In this document: in pieces, positions 53,667 through 62,455 of the stretch
How positions within the stretch are numbered: position 1 is the first letter of the stretch
Layout: the number at the start of each line of letters is the position of its first letter
From: Comamonadaceae bacterium
GTDB lineage: Bacteria; Pseudomonadota; Gammaproteobacteria; Burkholderiales; Burkholderiaceae_C
Length of the DNA stretch: 64,000 bases
Reading direction: 5' to 3'
Assembly: GCA_947455145.1 (NCBI GenBank)
Contig: CANGME010000005.1
Location: 124,001-188,000, forward strand
The notes under the pieces: generated by a model
Database searches by the model: none
Seen by the model: only the letters and a program-made list of their open reading frames with translations
Told to the model about the DNA's origin: nothing
Made by a program: the position numbers and the translations under genes

Positions 53667-54524
53667 ATGAAACTCTCCCGCCTGCTCAAACTCCACAGCG
53701 CTGTGGCGCTGGCCACCCTGCTGCTGACCAACCCCACCGCCCAAGCGCAAACGGCCCCTGCGGCAACTGCCGCCACCGGCAAGACCGAGATGCTCTGGCT
53801 GGGCCAAGCGTCATGGCGCATCAAGACCCCTGGCGGCAAAGTCATCGTGATTGACCCTTGGCTCTCAGGTGGCCCCAAGACCCCTGCCCCGTACAAAACC
53901 GACTTATCGGCCCTGGGCAAGGTGGATTTGCTGCTGGTCACGCACGCTCACGTGGACCACATTGGCGACGCACCCGCCATTGCCAAGCTCAACAACACCA
54001 AGCTCTACGGCCCCGCCGACATGGTGACGCCGCTGGTCACGCTGGGCGTGCTGCCCAATGAGTTGACGCACCGCTTCAACAAAACCGGCCACGTGCTGCC
54101 GCTGCCGGGCATCAAAGTCACCGCCGTCAAAGCCGAACACTCCAATCTGTACGTGTGGAAGAACCCCGCCACCGAAAAGCTTGAATCGCACCCCGCCGGT
54201 GAAGCCATGGGCTACATCATCCAGCTGGAGAACGGCTTCAAGATCTGGCACATGGGCGACACCGGCCTGTTTGGCGACATGCAGTTCATCAGCGAGCACT
54301 ACAAGCCTGATCTGGTGCTGATCCCGATTGGCGGCAACTTCACCATGGACCCGGCCGACGCGGCCTTTGCCATGCGCACCTGGGTCAAGTCCAAGAGCGT
54401 GATCGCCATGCATTACGGCTCTAACCCGCTGACCAAAGGCACTTACGCCGAGTTTGCTGAGGCTATGAAAGGCAGCAGCACCCGCGTGGTGCCGATCACC
54501 GAAGGCCAGATGGTCGAGTTTTAA
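53667..54524 (+). CDS. Exported metallo-beta-lactamase-fold (UlaG-like) hydrolase
   Basis: The 285-residue protein has a signal peptide (ALATLLLTNPTAQAQ) and the metal site THAHVDHIGD, with a later WHMGDTGLFGDM Asp and AMHYGSNP His. UlaG-like members are normally cytoplasmic, so export is notable. Substrate is unknown. Its TAA overlaps the gloB ATG by one base, so they are co-translated. Confidence 0.85.
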   Translation: MKLSRLLKLHSAVALATLLLTNPTAQAQTAPAATAATGKTEMLWLGQASWRIKTPGGKVIVIDPWLSGGPKTPAPYKTDLSALGKVDLLLVTHAHVDHIGDAPAIAKLNNTKLYGPADMVTPLVTLGVLPNELTHRFNKTGHVLPLPGIKVTAVKAEHSNLYVWKNPATEKLESHPAGEAMGYIIQLENGFKIWHMGDTGLFGDMQFISEHYKPDLVLIPIGGNFTMDPADAAFAMRTWVKSKSVIAMHYGSNPLTKGTYAEFAEAMKGSSTRVVPITEGQMVEF

Positions 54525-55315
54525 TGATCGTCGAACGCATCTGGACGGGCAACGCCTACCGCAACTTCAACTACCTCGTGGCTTGCCCGGAAACGGGCGA
54601 GGCCTTGGCCATCGACCCGCTGGACCACGAAAAAACCTTGGCCACCGCCAAGGTGCGCGGTTGGCAAATCACCCAGGTGCTCAACACCCATGAGCACCAT
54701 GACCACACCGGCGGCAACGCGCAGGTGATTGCCGCCACCGGCGCCAAGCTGATCGCCCACTACAAGGCGGGCGGCAAAATCGCCGGGGTGGATCGGGGGG
54801 TGCAAGCCGGTGACATCATCAAGGTCGGCAAGAGCGTGGAACTGGAGTGCCTAGACACCCCCGGCCACACGATGTGCCACATCTGCCTGCGCTCCCACAC
54901 CGACCAACCCGCGTTGTTCTCGGGCGACACGCTGTTCAACGCAGGCGCAGGCAATGTGCACAATGGTGGCGATGTGAACGCCATGTACGCCACCTTTGCC
55001 GAGCAACTCGCCCGCCTGCCGGACAACACGCTCGTTTACCCCGGCCACGACTACATCGAGAACAACCTCAAGTTCACCCTAGACCGCGAACCCGGCAACA
55101 CAGCAGCGCAAGCCCTGCTGCCGAGCGTGACGGGCCACGACCCGGCCACCTCCATCGTCACCACCTTGGGGCAAGAAAAAGAGTTCAACGCCTTCATGCG
55201 CCTGAGCAACCCGGCGCTGATCACTCAACTCCGCGAGCGCTTCCCCGACCTGCCCGCACAGCCCGACGCTAAGACCGTGTTCACCAAGCTGCGGGAATTG
55301 CGCAATAGCTGGTGA
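54524..55315 (+). CDS. gloB: Hydroxyacylglutathione hydrolase (glyoxalase II)
   Basis: The 263-residue protein has the binuclear metal motif THEHHDHTGG, then LDTPGHTMCHICL, FSGDTLFNAGAGN and VYPGHDYIENNLKF, and the C-terminal helical glutathione-binding part ending TKLRELRNSW. It hydrolyses S-lactoylglutathione after GloA. Coupled to the preceding exported hydrolase by TAATG. Confidence 0.92.
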   Translation: MIVERIWTGNAYRNFNYLVACPETGEALAIDPLDHEKTLATAKVRGWQITQVLNTHEHHDHTGGNAQVIAATGAKLIAHYKAGGKIAGVDRGVQAGDIIKVGKSVELECLDTPGHTMCHICLRSHTDQPALFSGDTLFNAGAGNVHNGGDVNAMYATFAEQLARLPDNTLVYPGHDYIENNLKFTLDREPGNTAAQALLPSVTGHDPATSIVTTLGQEKEFNAFMRLSNPALITQLRERFPDLPAQPDAKTVFTKLRELRNSW

Positions 55316-55327
55316 TGGGGTCTGTCT

Positions 55328-55385
55328 CCGTTCGCCCTGAGCTTGTCGAAGGGTAGATGGGCTTCGACAAGCTCAGCTCGAACGG
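55328..55385. repeat. Palindromic intergenic repeat (TTCGCCCTGAGC family), copy 2
   Basis: Arms CCGTTCGCCCTGAGCTTG and CAAGCTCAGCTCGAACGG pair around GTCGAAGGG and CTTCGAC. It lies between the co-directional gloB and Nudix genes, starting 12 bp after the gloB stop, and may serve as a gloB terminator. Confidence 0.8.
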
Positions 55386-55411
55386 ATCAAACGAACACAA
55401 AGGCCTGCACC

Positions 55412-56071
55412 ATGCAACGCGATGAACAACTTAAGTTGCTGATTCAGCAAAGCCTGCAAACTTTCAGCGTTCAATCCACCGCGCAAGCCCAAAACCACGC
55501 AGCCGCCGTAGCGGTGGCCATCATCGACGGAGGCCATGGTGCCGATCTGCCGGGCTTGCCTACCCACGCCAACTGGCACACGCAAGCCGCCCTGCTGCTC
55601 ACGCGCCGCTCCCTGCACCTGCGCAAACACGCGGGCCAGTGGGCGCTGCCGGGTGGGCGCATTGACGCAGGTGAGACGCCTGAGCAAGCGGCGCTGCGTG
55701 AGTTGGATGAAGAGGTGGGCTTGAAGCTGGACGCCAGCGCCGTGATGGGTCGGCTCGATGATTTCATCACCCGCTCGGGCTTCATCATCACCCCGATCGT
55801 TGTGTGGGCCGGTGCGGCGCGCCAACTTAAAGCCAACCCAGCGGAGGTGGCTGGCATCCACCGCATCCCCATCACCGAGTTCATGCGCGCGGACGCACCC
55901 CAATTCGTCCAAGAAGACCACAGCCCCCTGCCCGTGCTGCGCATGCCCGTCGGCGAGCACTGGATCGCCGCCCCCACCGCCGCCGTGCTCTACCAGTTCC
56001 GTGAAGTCTGTATCGCAGGCCGCGCAACGCGTGTCGCGCATTTTGAGCAACCTGCTTTTGCGTGGAAGTGA
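55412..56071 (+). CDS. Nudix hydrolase, coenzyme A diphosphatase-like
   Basis: The 219-residue protein has a full Nudix box, [22 protein letters not shown], preceded by [17 protein letters not shown], where the LRxHxGQxxxPGG pattern is typical of CoA diphosphatases (NudL/NUDT7-like). It would cleave CoA or a related nucleotide diphosphate. The ATG at 55412 follows the repeat by 26 bp. Confidence 0.87.
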   Translation: MQRDEQLKLLIQQSLQTFSVQSTAQAQNHAAAVAVAIIDGGHGADLPGLPTHANWHTQAALLLTRRSLHLRKHAGQWALPGGRIDAGETPEQAALRELDEEVGLKLDASAVMGRLDDFITRSGFIITPIVVWAGAARQLKANPAEVAGIHRIPITEFMRADAPQFVQEDHSPLPVLRMPVGEHWIAAPTAAVLYQFREVCIAGRATRVAHFEQPAFAWK

Positions 56072-56137
56072 CCCACACTTCGCCCAAGGCCTTTGCTACC
56101 ATTCACGCCTCTTAAAACATCCAACTTAAAGACTCCC

Positions 56138-56980
56138 ATGACCCACCCTGACCGTTTTTACCTCGCTGGCGTGATGGGCATGCCGATCATGCATTCGCGC
56201 TCGCCCATGTTGCACAACTACTGGCTCAAGCAGCAAGGCATGGCGGGTACTTATGTGCCACTGGCGATCAAACCTGATGGGCTGGCGGCAGCGCTGCGAG
56301 CTCTGCAACCGCTGGGGTTTTCAGGTTGCAACCTCACCATTCCGCACAAGCAAGCGGCCATGGCCATCGTGGACGAGGTGACCGAGTCGGCGCGCCTGAT
56401 TGGGGCTATCAGTTGCGTGACGGTGCGGGCTGACGGCACGCTCTTAGGCAGCAACAATGACGCTCCCGGCTTTATCCGCAATGTGCGTGAGGCACAGCCG
56501 AATTGGCGCGCCGATTCGGGACCGATTGTGGTGATAGGCGCGGGCGGTGGCTCACGCGCGGTGTGCTACGGACTAATGCAAGAGGGAGCCAAAGAGATTC
56601 GCTTGGTCAACCGTAATTTGGAGCGCGCCGAAGCGCTGGCCGCTGATTTTGGTGCACCGATCAAGGCCTACCCCTGGGCACAGCGCAATGACTTGCTTGA
56701 GGGCGCAGCCATGGTGGTCAACACGACCAGCCAGGGCATGGTGGGGCAAACCGATTTGGACATCCAGCTGGACAAGCTGCCCACCAGCGCATTGGCGGCG
56801 GACATTGTGTACATCCCGTTAGAAACGCCTTTCCTCGCGGCTGCGCGTACGCGTGGCAACCCGACCGTTAACGGCTTGGGCATGTTGTTGCACCAAGGCC
56901 CATTGGCTTGGAAGATGTGGTTTGGGCTTGAGCCCGAGGTGACAGCTGAATTGCGCACCTTGGTGGAGCAGAGTCTTTAG
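56138..56980 (+). CDS. aroE: Shikimate 5-dehydrogenase family protein
   Basis: The 280-residue protein has the shikimate-binding SRSPMLHNYW, the catalytic Lys in GCNLTIPHKQAAM and NNDAPGFIRNV (the canonical NTDxxG Thr is Asn here), then the NADP site VVIGAGGGSRAVCYGL and the C-terminal NGLGMLLHQG. It is somewhat divergent from housekeeping AroE, so it could be a quinate/shikimate or AroE-like paralogue. Confidence 0.82.
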   Translation: MTHPDRFYLAGVMGMPIMHSRSPMLHNYWLKQQGMAGTYVPLAIKPDGLAAALRALQPLGFSGCNLTIPHKQAAMAIVDEVTESARLIGAISCVTVRADGTLLGSNNDAPGFIRNVREAQPNWRADSGPIVVIGAGGGSRAVCYGLMQEGAKEIRLVNRNLERAEALAADFGAPIKAYPWAQRNDLLEGAAMVVNTTSQGMVGQTDLDIQLDKLPTSALAADIVYIPLETPFLAAARTRGNPTVNGLGMLLHQGPLAWKMWFGLEPEVTAELRTLVEQSL

Positions 56981-57020
56981 TCCATCCACCCTGTCCCCTA
57001 AACACAGCAAGGCAAAACCC

Positions 57021-58343
57021 ATGAAGCCCAACATCATCTACATCGTTTCAGACGACCTCGGCTACGCCGACTTGGGTTGCTATGGCGGGCGGGAATCTCA
57101 ATTCGGCCCAGTCTCGCCCCACATTGACGCGCTGGCAGCCGGTGGCCTGCGCTTCACCGAGGGCTACGCCAATGCCCCTGTCTGCTCCCCGACACGCTTC
57201 GCCCTAATGACCATGCGCTATCAGTATCGCCTGCGCGGTGGCATGGAAGAGCCTATCAACAGCAAGAGCAAAGGCAGCACCACGCTCGGCCTGCCCACGA
57301 ACCTACCCACACTGCCATCGCTGCTGCGCGATGCCGGCTATGCCACTGCGCTGATCGGAAAATGGCACCTCGGCTACCCGCCAACTTTCGGCCCGCTGCG
57401 CTCGGGCTACGACGAGTTCTTCGGCATCATGGCTGGCGGGGTGGACTACTTCACTCACTGCTCGGGCAAAGGGGATCACGACCTGTATATTGGCGAGCAA
57501 TCTCACAAAGAGGTCGGCTACCTGACCGACGTGCTGTCACAACGTGCCGTGGAATATGTGCAGCGTAGTACCCCGCAGGCCAGAGAAGGTAAGCCCTTTT
57601 TCTTGAGCCTGCACTACACCGCACCGCACTGGCCCTGGGAGACGCGCGACGATGCGCACATCGCAGCCGACGTGGCCAACAACCTCTTTCATCTGGATGG
57701 CGGCAACGTCAACAGCTACCGTCGCATGATCCACCACATGGACGAAGGCATCGGTCATCTGGTCACAACGCTGCGTGAACAAGGCTTACTGGACAACACA
57801 CTGATTGTCTTTACCAGCGACAACGGCGGCGAGCGCTTCTCCGACAACTGGCCTTTGGTGGGTGGCAAGATGGACTTGACCGAAGGCGGTATCCGTGTGC
57901 CCTGGATCGCGCACTGGCCCGCCATCATTCCGGCGGGATCAACGAGTCGGCAGCACTGCATGACCATGGACTGGTCGGCTACTTTGCTGGAACTCGGTGG
58001 TGGCCAGCCGCATCCAGACTACCCAATTGACGGCGTGTCACTCAGCAATGTGCTGCACGACCCTGGCCACCACTTCGAACGACCGCTTTACTGGCGTATG
58101 AACCATCGCGAGCAGCGCGCGCTGCGTCAGGGCGACTGGAAATACCTGAAAGTTGATGAACACGAATACCTGTTCGACATCACCACGGATGCACGAGAGC
58201 GCGCCAATCTGGCACAGCGGCACCCACAACGCCTCCAAACCATGCGCGACGCATGGCTAGCCTGGGAGGCGAGTGTGCCCGCCATCCCTGAAGATGCCGC
58301 CGTCAGCCTGGGTTATTCGGCCAAGGACATGCCCCAGCGTTGA
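57021..58343 (+). CDS. Cys-type sulfatase
   Basis: The 440-residue protein has the sulfatase metal site IIYIVSDDLGYADLGCYGG, the active-site CSPTR near residue 55 where Cys would become formylglycine, GKWHLGY and SDNGGERF. The second half of the signature reads ALMTMRYQ in place of the usual ALLTGR. No signal peptide, so it acts in the cytoplasm on an unknown sulfate ester. No sulfatase-maturase gene is nearby. Confidence 0.87.
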   Translation: MKPNIIYIVSDDLGYADLGCYGGRESQFGPVSPHIDALAAGGLRFTEGYANAPVCSPTRFALMTMRYQYRLRGGMEEPINSKSKGSTTLGLPTNLPTLPSLLRDAGYATALIGKWHLGYPPTFGPLRSGYDEFFGIMAGGVDYFTHCSGKGDHDLYIGEQSHKEVGYLTDVLSQRAVEYVQRSTPQAREGKPFFLSLHYTAPHWPWETRDDAHIAADVANNLFHLDGGNVNSYRRMIHHMDEGIGHLVTTLREQGLLDNTLIVFTSDNGGERFSDNWPLVGGKMDLTEGGIRVPWIAHWPAIIPAGSTSRQHCMTMDWSATLLELGGGQPHPDYPIDGVSLSNVLHDPGHHFERPLYWRMNHREQRALRQGDWKYLKVDEHEYLFDITTDARERANLAQRHPQRLQTMRDAWLAWEASVPAIPEDAAVSLGYSAKDMPQR

Positions 58344-58420
58344 AGGCAAGCCCAAGCCATTTTCCAAATTACCCCGCCCTGGATAACGCATCCGAACGAC
58401 AACTCAATAGGAGACTCGCC

Positions 58421-59398
58421 ATGATCCCAACATTCAAACAATCGACCCTTATTTTGGGACTGCTCATGATCGCGGCCCCCTGGGCGCAAGCCCAGAGCTG
58501 GCCAGAAAAGCCAATCAAGCTGCTCGCGCCCTCCACAGCAGGTGGGCCGCCGGACGTCTACGCGCGGGCCCTGGCCGACAACTTGGCCAAGGCCCTGGGC
58601 CAACCCGTCATCGTGGAGAACATGCCAGCTGCTGGCGGCATGATCGCGGCCCAAACCATCCTGCGAGCACCCGCCGATGGCTATACCTTGCTCGTCAACA
58701 CCGCTGGCATGATGACCATCACTCCCAACGCAAATCACAAGGCCAGCTACAAAGGTGCCGATTTCACACAGATATGTCAGGGCGTAGAGGCTGCGTTGGT
58801 ACTGGCTGGTCACCCCAGCCTAGGGGCCAAGAATTTCAATGAGTTGTCTCAGTGGCTCAAGGCGCAGAAAACTCCCCCGACCTATTCCTCTTACTCATCC
58901 GGCTCGCCCGCCCACTTTCTGGGATATCAGTTGAGCGAAGCCCAGAAGATCGAGATGACACATGTGCCCTATAAGAGCAGTCCGCAACAGGTCACTGACA
59001 TGATCGGTGGAGTGGCCCCGTTAGGTTTCGTGCAGATTGCCACAGCGAGCCCCCATATCAAGGCTGGAAAACTTGTGGCCTATGCCACCACAGCTGAACA
59101 ACGTACTCCGCAGTTGCCCGATGTCCCCACCGTTGCCGAAGTGGGCCTGCCCCAACTGACCACCACAGTTTGGTTCGGCTTGTCTGGTCCCAAAAACCTG
59201 CCGGCCGCAATCACCAAACGACTGACTGAAGCGCATCAAAAAATCGCCTCGTCACCCGACTTCCAGGCCCGCATGTCCGCCGCCAGCATGAGCGTCACTC
59301 AAGACGTCTGCGGCGACAAATTTCTCACCAAAATGAATCAAGAGACCGAGCGCTGGGCACGCATCGTCAAGGCCACTGGCTTCGTTGCAGACAATTAG
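58421..59398 (+). CDS. Bug/TctC-family periplasmic solute-binding protein
   Basis: The 325-residue protein has a signal peptide ending in APWAQAQSW, then PEKPIKLLAPSTAGGPPDVYARALADNL and IVENMPAAGGMIAAQTILRAPADGYTLLV. A ribosome site TAGGAGA lies before the ATG at 58421. It follows the sulfatase by 77 bp and may bind its sulfate-ester substrate or product, which is inferred from position only. Confidence 0.9.
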   Translation: MIPTFKQSTLILGLLMIAAPWAQAQSWPEKPIKLLAPSTAGGPPDVYARALADNLAKALGQPVIVENMPAAGGMIAAQTILRAPADGYTLLVNTAGMMTITPNANHKASYKGADFTQICQGVEAALVLAGHPSLGAKNFNELSQWLKAQKTPPTYSSYSSGSPAHFLGYQLSEAQKIEMTHVPYKSSPQQVTDMIGGVAPLGFVQIATASPHIKAGKLVAYATTAEQRTPQLPDVPTVAEVGLPQLTTTVWFGLSGPKNLPAAITKRLTEAHQKIASSPDFQARMSAASMSVTQDVCGDKFLTKMNQETERWARIVKATGFVADN

Positions 59399-59419
59399 GA
59401 AGAGAAGGCCCAGGTCGCT

Positions 59420-60088
59420 TTACAGCTTGGCCAAAAAGTGATCCCAAGCCCGCTTGAACAGCGTCTCGTTCCACAGCTTTTCACGGCACTGTGTCATCTC
59501 ATGCTCGGTGAACACATAGGGTTTGCCGATCTGCATCGCCATGTACTGGCGGTAGGCGTTTTCTTCCATGTAGTTGGCCAGCACAAAGGCTTCAACAATC
59601 GTCTTGCCCACCGTCACGCCACCGTGTGACTTCATCAACGCGGCGGAGCGGTCGCCCAGCGTTGCGGCCAGGCGGTCGGCCATCACCTTGTTGTTGATGG
59701 AGTTGGGCGAGTCCAGCACTGGCATGGGGTACACCAGTGAGCCCTGCGCGAACACGGGCAGGTAGTCGGTGCCGGTCATGGTTAAAAACGTCGACCACTT
59801 GGGGTGCGCGTGCACCACGGCCTGCACGTCGGCGCGTGCACGGTAGATGCCTGCGTGCAGGTGAAATTCGAGCGGTGGCTTGCCATTGCCCTCCAGCACG
59901 TTGCCTTCCATGTCGATGTGGCAAATGTCTGCCGTGGTGAGTGCGCTGCGCTGGCAGGAGCCGATGTTGATGTACATGCCCTGCTCGGTGCGGATGCTGG
60001 CGTGACCGTTGTAGTCAATGATGTCGGATTGCTCCAGCATGCGGATGCAATCGACGAGTTGCTGCTTGATGGTTTCGGATTCAGTCAT
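59420..60088 (-). CDS. Class II aldolase/adducin family protein, copy 1
   Basis: The 222-residue protein has the family zinc-site motifs VVHAHPKWSTF and a later His in KSHGGVTVGKTIVEAF, and the DYNGHASIRT start. It probably catalyses a retro-aldol or decarboxylation step on a small hydroxy-acid. A second class II aldolase follows upstream on the same strand with a 40-bp gap. Convergent with the Bug gene by 21 bp. Confidence 0.87.
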   Translation of the reverse strand: MTESETIKQQLVDCIRMLEQSDIIDYNGHASIRTEQGMYINIGSCQRSALTTADICHIDMEGNVLEGNGKPPLEFHLHAGIYRARADVQAVVHAHPKWSTFLTMTGTDYLPVFAQGSLVYPMPVLDSPNSINNKVMADRLAATLGDRSAALMKSHGGVTVGKTIVEAFVLANYMEENAYRQYMAMQIGKPYVFTEHEMTQCREKLWNETLFKRAWDHFLAKL

Positions 60089-60128
60089 GGTGTTGTCTTT
60101 GAAGCGGTTTGGCTAAATGATTGAGTGT

Positions 60129-60878
60129 TTACCAATTGAGTTTTGCACGCACCTGTGCGCGCCACAAATCCCAGGCGCGCATGCCAGCGGTTTGGTTCAC
60201 CGCGTCAGCCAAACGGCCTTCTTCGGCGTCCAGCGCGGCCAGGGGCTCGCCCTCACTCAAGGCCACGGCCCAGTGCTGGATGCGAGCGTTCACCTCGGTG
60301 TACACAGCGCGAAACACCGCCGTTTGCAGGGTTGGCCCGCAGGTCACGCTGCCGTGTGCGCGCATCAGGCACACATGGTTGCGCCCCAGCACCTGGGCCA
60401 GCGCCACACCCTTGTCGCCATTGCCCACCAGCATGTCGGTGGCACCAAATTTTTCGCGGATATCGAAGATCGGCGCGCCTTCGGCCAGGAAGGCCGCGTT
60501 ATGAAACATGGCCTGCATCGGCTTGTTGACCAAGCCAAACGGCACGACGGAGGGCGAGTGGCTGTGGATCACTGACATCACATCGGGCCGCGCTTTGTAA
60601 ATCTCGCCGTGGATGAAGCGCTCTAAAAAGCTGCCCCGCCCGTTGGCATTGCAAGGGCGGCTGTCCAGGTCGTATTCGATGATGTCATCGGGTGTGACGA
60701 GAGCGGGCGCGACCGAGCGGGCCATCAGGTAACGGTTCGGCGCAGTCGGGTGGCGCATAGAGACATGGCCAAAGCCGTCCACCACGCCTTGGGCGACGAG
60801 GACGTGGCTGGCTGCGGCCAGGTCTTTGATCAAGGCGTCGTCGATTGCGCCGCCAGACAGGGGAATGTTGTCGCTCAT
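60129..60878 (-). CDS. Class II aldolase/adducin family protein, copy 2
   Basis: The 249-residue protein has GHVSMRHPTAPNRYLMAR, ERFIHGEIYKARPDVMSVIHSHSPSVV (metal HxH) and MRAHGSVTCGPTLQTAV (distal His). Only about a quarter to a third identity with the other copy by eye, so the two are likely different enzymes of one pathway. It lies 31 bp after the decarboxylase-like gene and is part of that unit. Confidence 0.86.
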   Translation of the reverse strand: MSDNIPLSGGAIDDALIKDLAAASHVLVAQGVVDGFGHVSMRHPTAPNRYLMARSVAPALVTPDDIIEYDLDSRPCNANGRGSFLERFIHGEIYKARPDVMSVIHSHSPSVVPFGLVNKPMQAMFHNAAFLAEGAPIFDIREKFGATDMLVGNGDKGVALAQVLGRNHVCLMRAHGSVTCGPTLQTAVFRAVYTEVNARIQHWAVALSEGEPLAALDAEEGRLADAVNQTAGMRAWDLWRAQVRAKLNW

Positions 60879-60909
60879 GATGGGTTTGCTTTCAACAATA
60901 GAGGGTGCG

Positions 60910-61899
60910 TCAAATGACGACCTTGGTCATGATGCCTGCGGGGAAGATGTCCTCAGGCGTGAACTGGCGGTGCGCAATGCCCTGCTGGTAGGTATAGAGC
61001 GCCATTTGCTCCCACGTAGGGCGGTTTTCTTCAATGCCATACGGAAACGGGTCGCCATCAAACTTGTCGCGCATCTTGCGCGCATAAGTGGAGAGCCAGG
61101 CCAGCGGGTAACGTGACACGGCGGGGTCCAGCAGGCGCTCGATGCTGCGGCGCTTGGACTCTAAAAACGCGTTGTACATATTGCGCGCCACCCAGGGGTG
61201 CTCTTCCAATATGCTTTTCTTCATGGCAATGATGTGCATGATGGGCCAGACCTTGGTCTTGTCGAAGTAGTCTTCTTCCATCTCCTGGTAGTTGGGCAGC
61301 AGGCGCTCCACATCGGGGTGGCCTTCCAAAAAACAGGTGGGTGGGCGGGCGATGATGGCGCAGTCGATCTCGCCGCTGGCCAGCATTTCGCTGAGAGATT
61401 TATTGGCCACCCGTGTGAGCTTTACGCCCGCTGGCAAGGTGATCTCCACCTTCTCCTCACGGCCCGGTGCGTTGGCACCCGCTTGGTACCAGTGCACATC
61501 GGTCAACTTAACGCCCATCTCGTTGTGCATCCATCCGCGCATGTACACGGCGGCCGAGTGTGCCCATTCAGGCGAGCCGATCTTCTTACCGACCAGATCT
61601 TTCACGCTCTTGATACCGCTCTTTTTGTTCACGTAAAACGAGCTGAAGCGAAACAGGCGTGAGCAGATCACAGGCAGGCCAATGATGTCGCTGTCCTCTC
61701 GGGTAACTTGGGTAGAGAACTTGGCGAATGACAACTCGGACAGATCAAATTCACGCCCGGCGGTGAAGCGCGCAAAGCACTCGTGGTGGCCCAGGTTGAG
61801 CCAGTTGAGGTCGATGCCTTCGGCCTTGACGACGCCGGAACGAAAGTCCCGAAAGTGGTCGTAGTCGGTAGTGGCGATGGTCAGTTGCAGTTGAGACAT
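60910..61899 (-). CDS. 4,5-dihydroxyphthalate decarboxylase-like periplasmic-binding-fold protein
   Basis: The 329-residue protein resembles 4,5-dihydroxyphthalate decarboxylase, a family with a solute-binding-protein fold: LTIATTDYDHFRDFRSGVVKAEGIDL, FDLSELSFAKF, GKKIGSPEWAHSAAVYMRGWM and a C-terminal PYGIEENRPTWEQMALYTYQQGI. There is no signal peptide, in keeping with a cytoplasmic enzyme. Start at 61899 gives MSQLQLTIATTDYDHF, the family start. With two class II aldolases it suggests an aromatic or polycarboxylate pathway. Confidence 0.82.
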   Translation of the reverse strand: MSQLQLTIATTDYDHFRDFRSGVVKAEGIDLNWLNLGHHECFARFTAGREFDLSELSFAKFSTQVTREDSDIIGLPVICSRLFRFSSFYVNKKSGIKSVKDLVGKKIGSPEWAHSAAVYMRGWMHNEMGVKLTDVHWYQAGANAPGREEKVEITLPAGVKLTRVANKSLSEMLASGEIDCAIIARPPTCFLEGHPDVERLLPNYQEMEEDYFDKTKVWPIMHIIAMKKSILEEHPWVARNMYNAFLESKRRSIERLLDPAVSRYPLAWLSTYARKMRDKFDGDPFPYGIEENRPTWEQMALYTYQQGIAHRQFTPEDIFPAGIMTKVVI

Positions 61900-62054
61900 G
61901 GCGACGCTTTCAAGGTGATCGGATGCAAAAAAATGAGACCCAAATGGTAATGCAAGGGGGTGTGAGAGACAGTCAAGGGTAATCACTGAGGCGTGCACTG
62001 CGTTTTGCGCTGAAAAATCCGGTCAAATCGTTTTACACAACTAGGAAACAAGCC

Positions 62055-62384
62055 ATGCGACCACCGCTTGCAACTTTCATTGGCGGCTTAGTGCTTTTGA
62101 CCGCCCTCGCCCACCCGGCTTTCGCCCAGACTGCCCCGCCCGCTGCCACGCCTGCGGCCAACCCGCACCCGGCACGTGAACTCACGGTCAGCAAATGCTT
62201 TCAATGCCACAGCGACAACATCTGGCGTGACCAGCGCCAAGACGCGCGCGCCTGGGAGGCCGCGCTGTACCGCATGGTGGCCCGTGGCGCGGTGTGGACG
62301 GGGGATGACATCAAGACTATGGCGACTTTTTTGGCAGCAGACTATGGGCCAAACGCGCCCCGATCTGCGCCAGTTTCACGTTAA
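62055..62384 (+). CDS. Small c-type cytochrome
   Basis: The 109-residue protein has a signal peptide (GGLVLLTALAHPAFAQ), a Pro/Ala linker, one haem motif CFQCH (48-52) and a possible axial Met in YRMVARGAVWTGDDI. It would carry electrons in the periplasm. It precedes the Tat-signal TPP enzyme on the same strand with 71 bp between them, and is divergent from the decarboxylase-like gene. Confidence 0.87.
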   Translation: MRPPLATFIGGLVLLTALAHPAFAQTAPPAATPAANPHPARELTVSKCFQCHSDNIWRDQRQDARAWEAALYRMVARGAVWTGDDIKTMATFLAADYGPNAPRSAPVSR

Positions 62385-62390
62385 AAGACA

Positions 62391-62417
62391 CTGGATTCCC
62401 GCCTTCGCGGGAATGAC
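62391..62417. repeat. Short palindromic intergenic repeat, copy 2
   Basis: TTCCCGCCTTCGCGGGAA at 62396-62413 is a perfect 7-bp stem with a CTTC loop. It lies between the cytochrome and TPP-enzyme genes and could act as a partial terminator or RNA stabiliser within the transcript. Copy 1 is at 6250-6277. Confidence 0.8.
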
Positions 62418-62455
62418 GGATCAAGAAAAAACATGCAACCCATTGGAGCATCACG

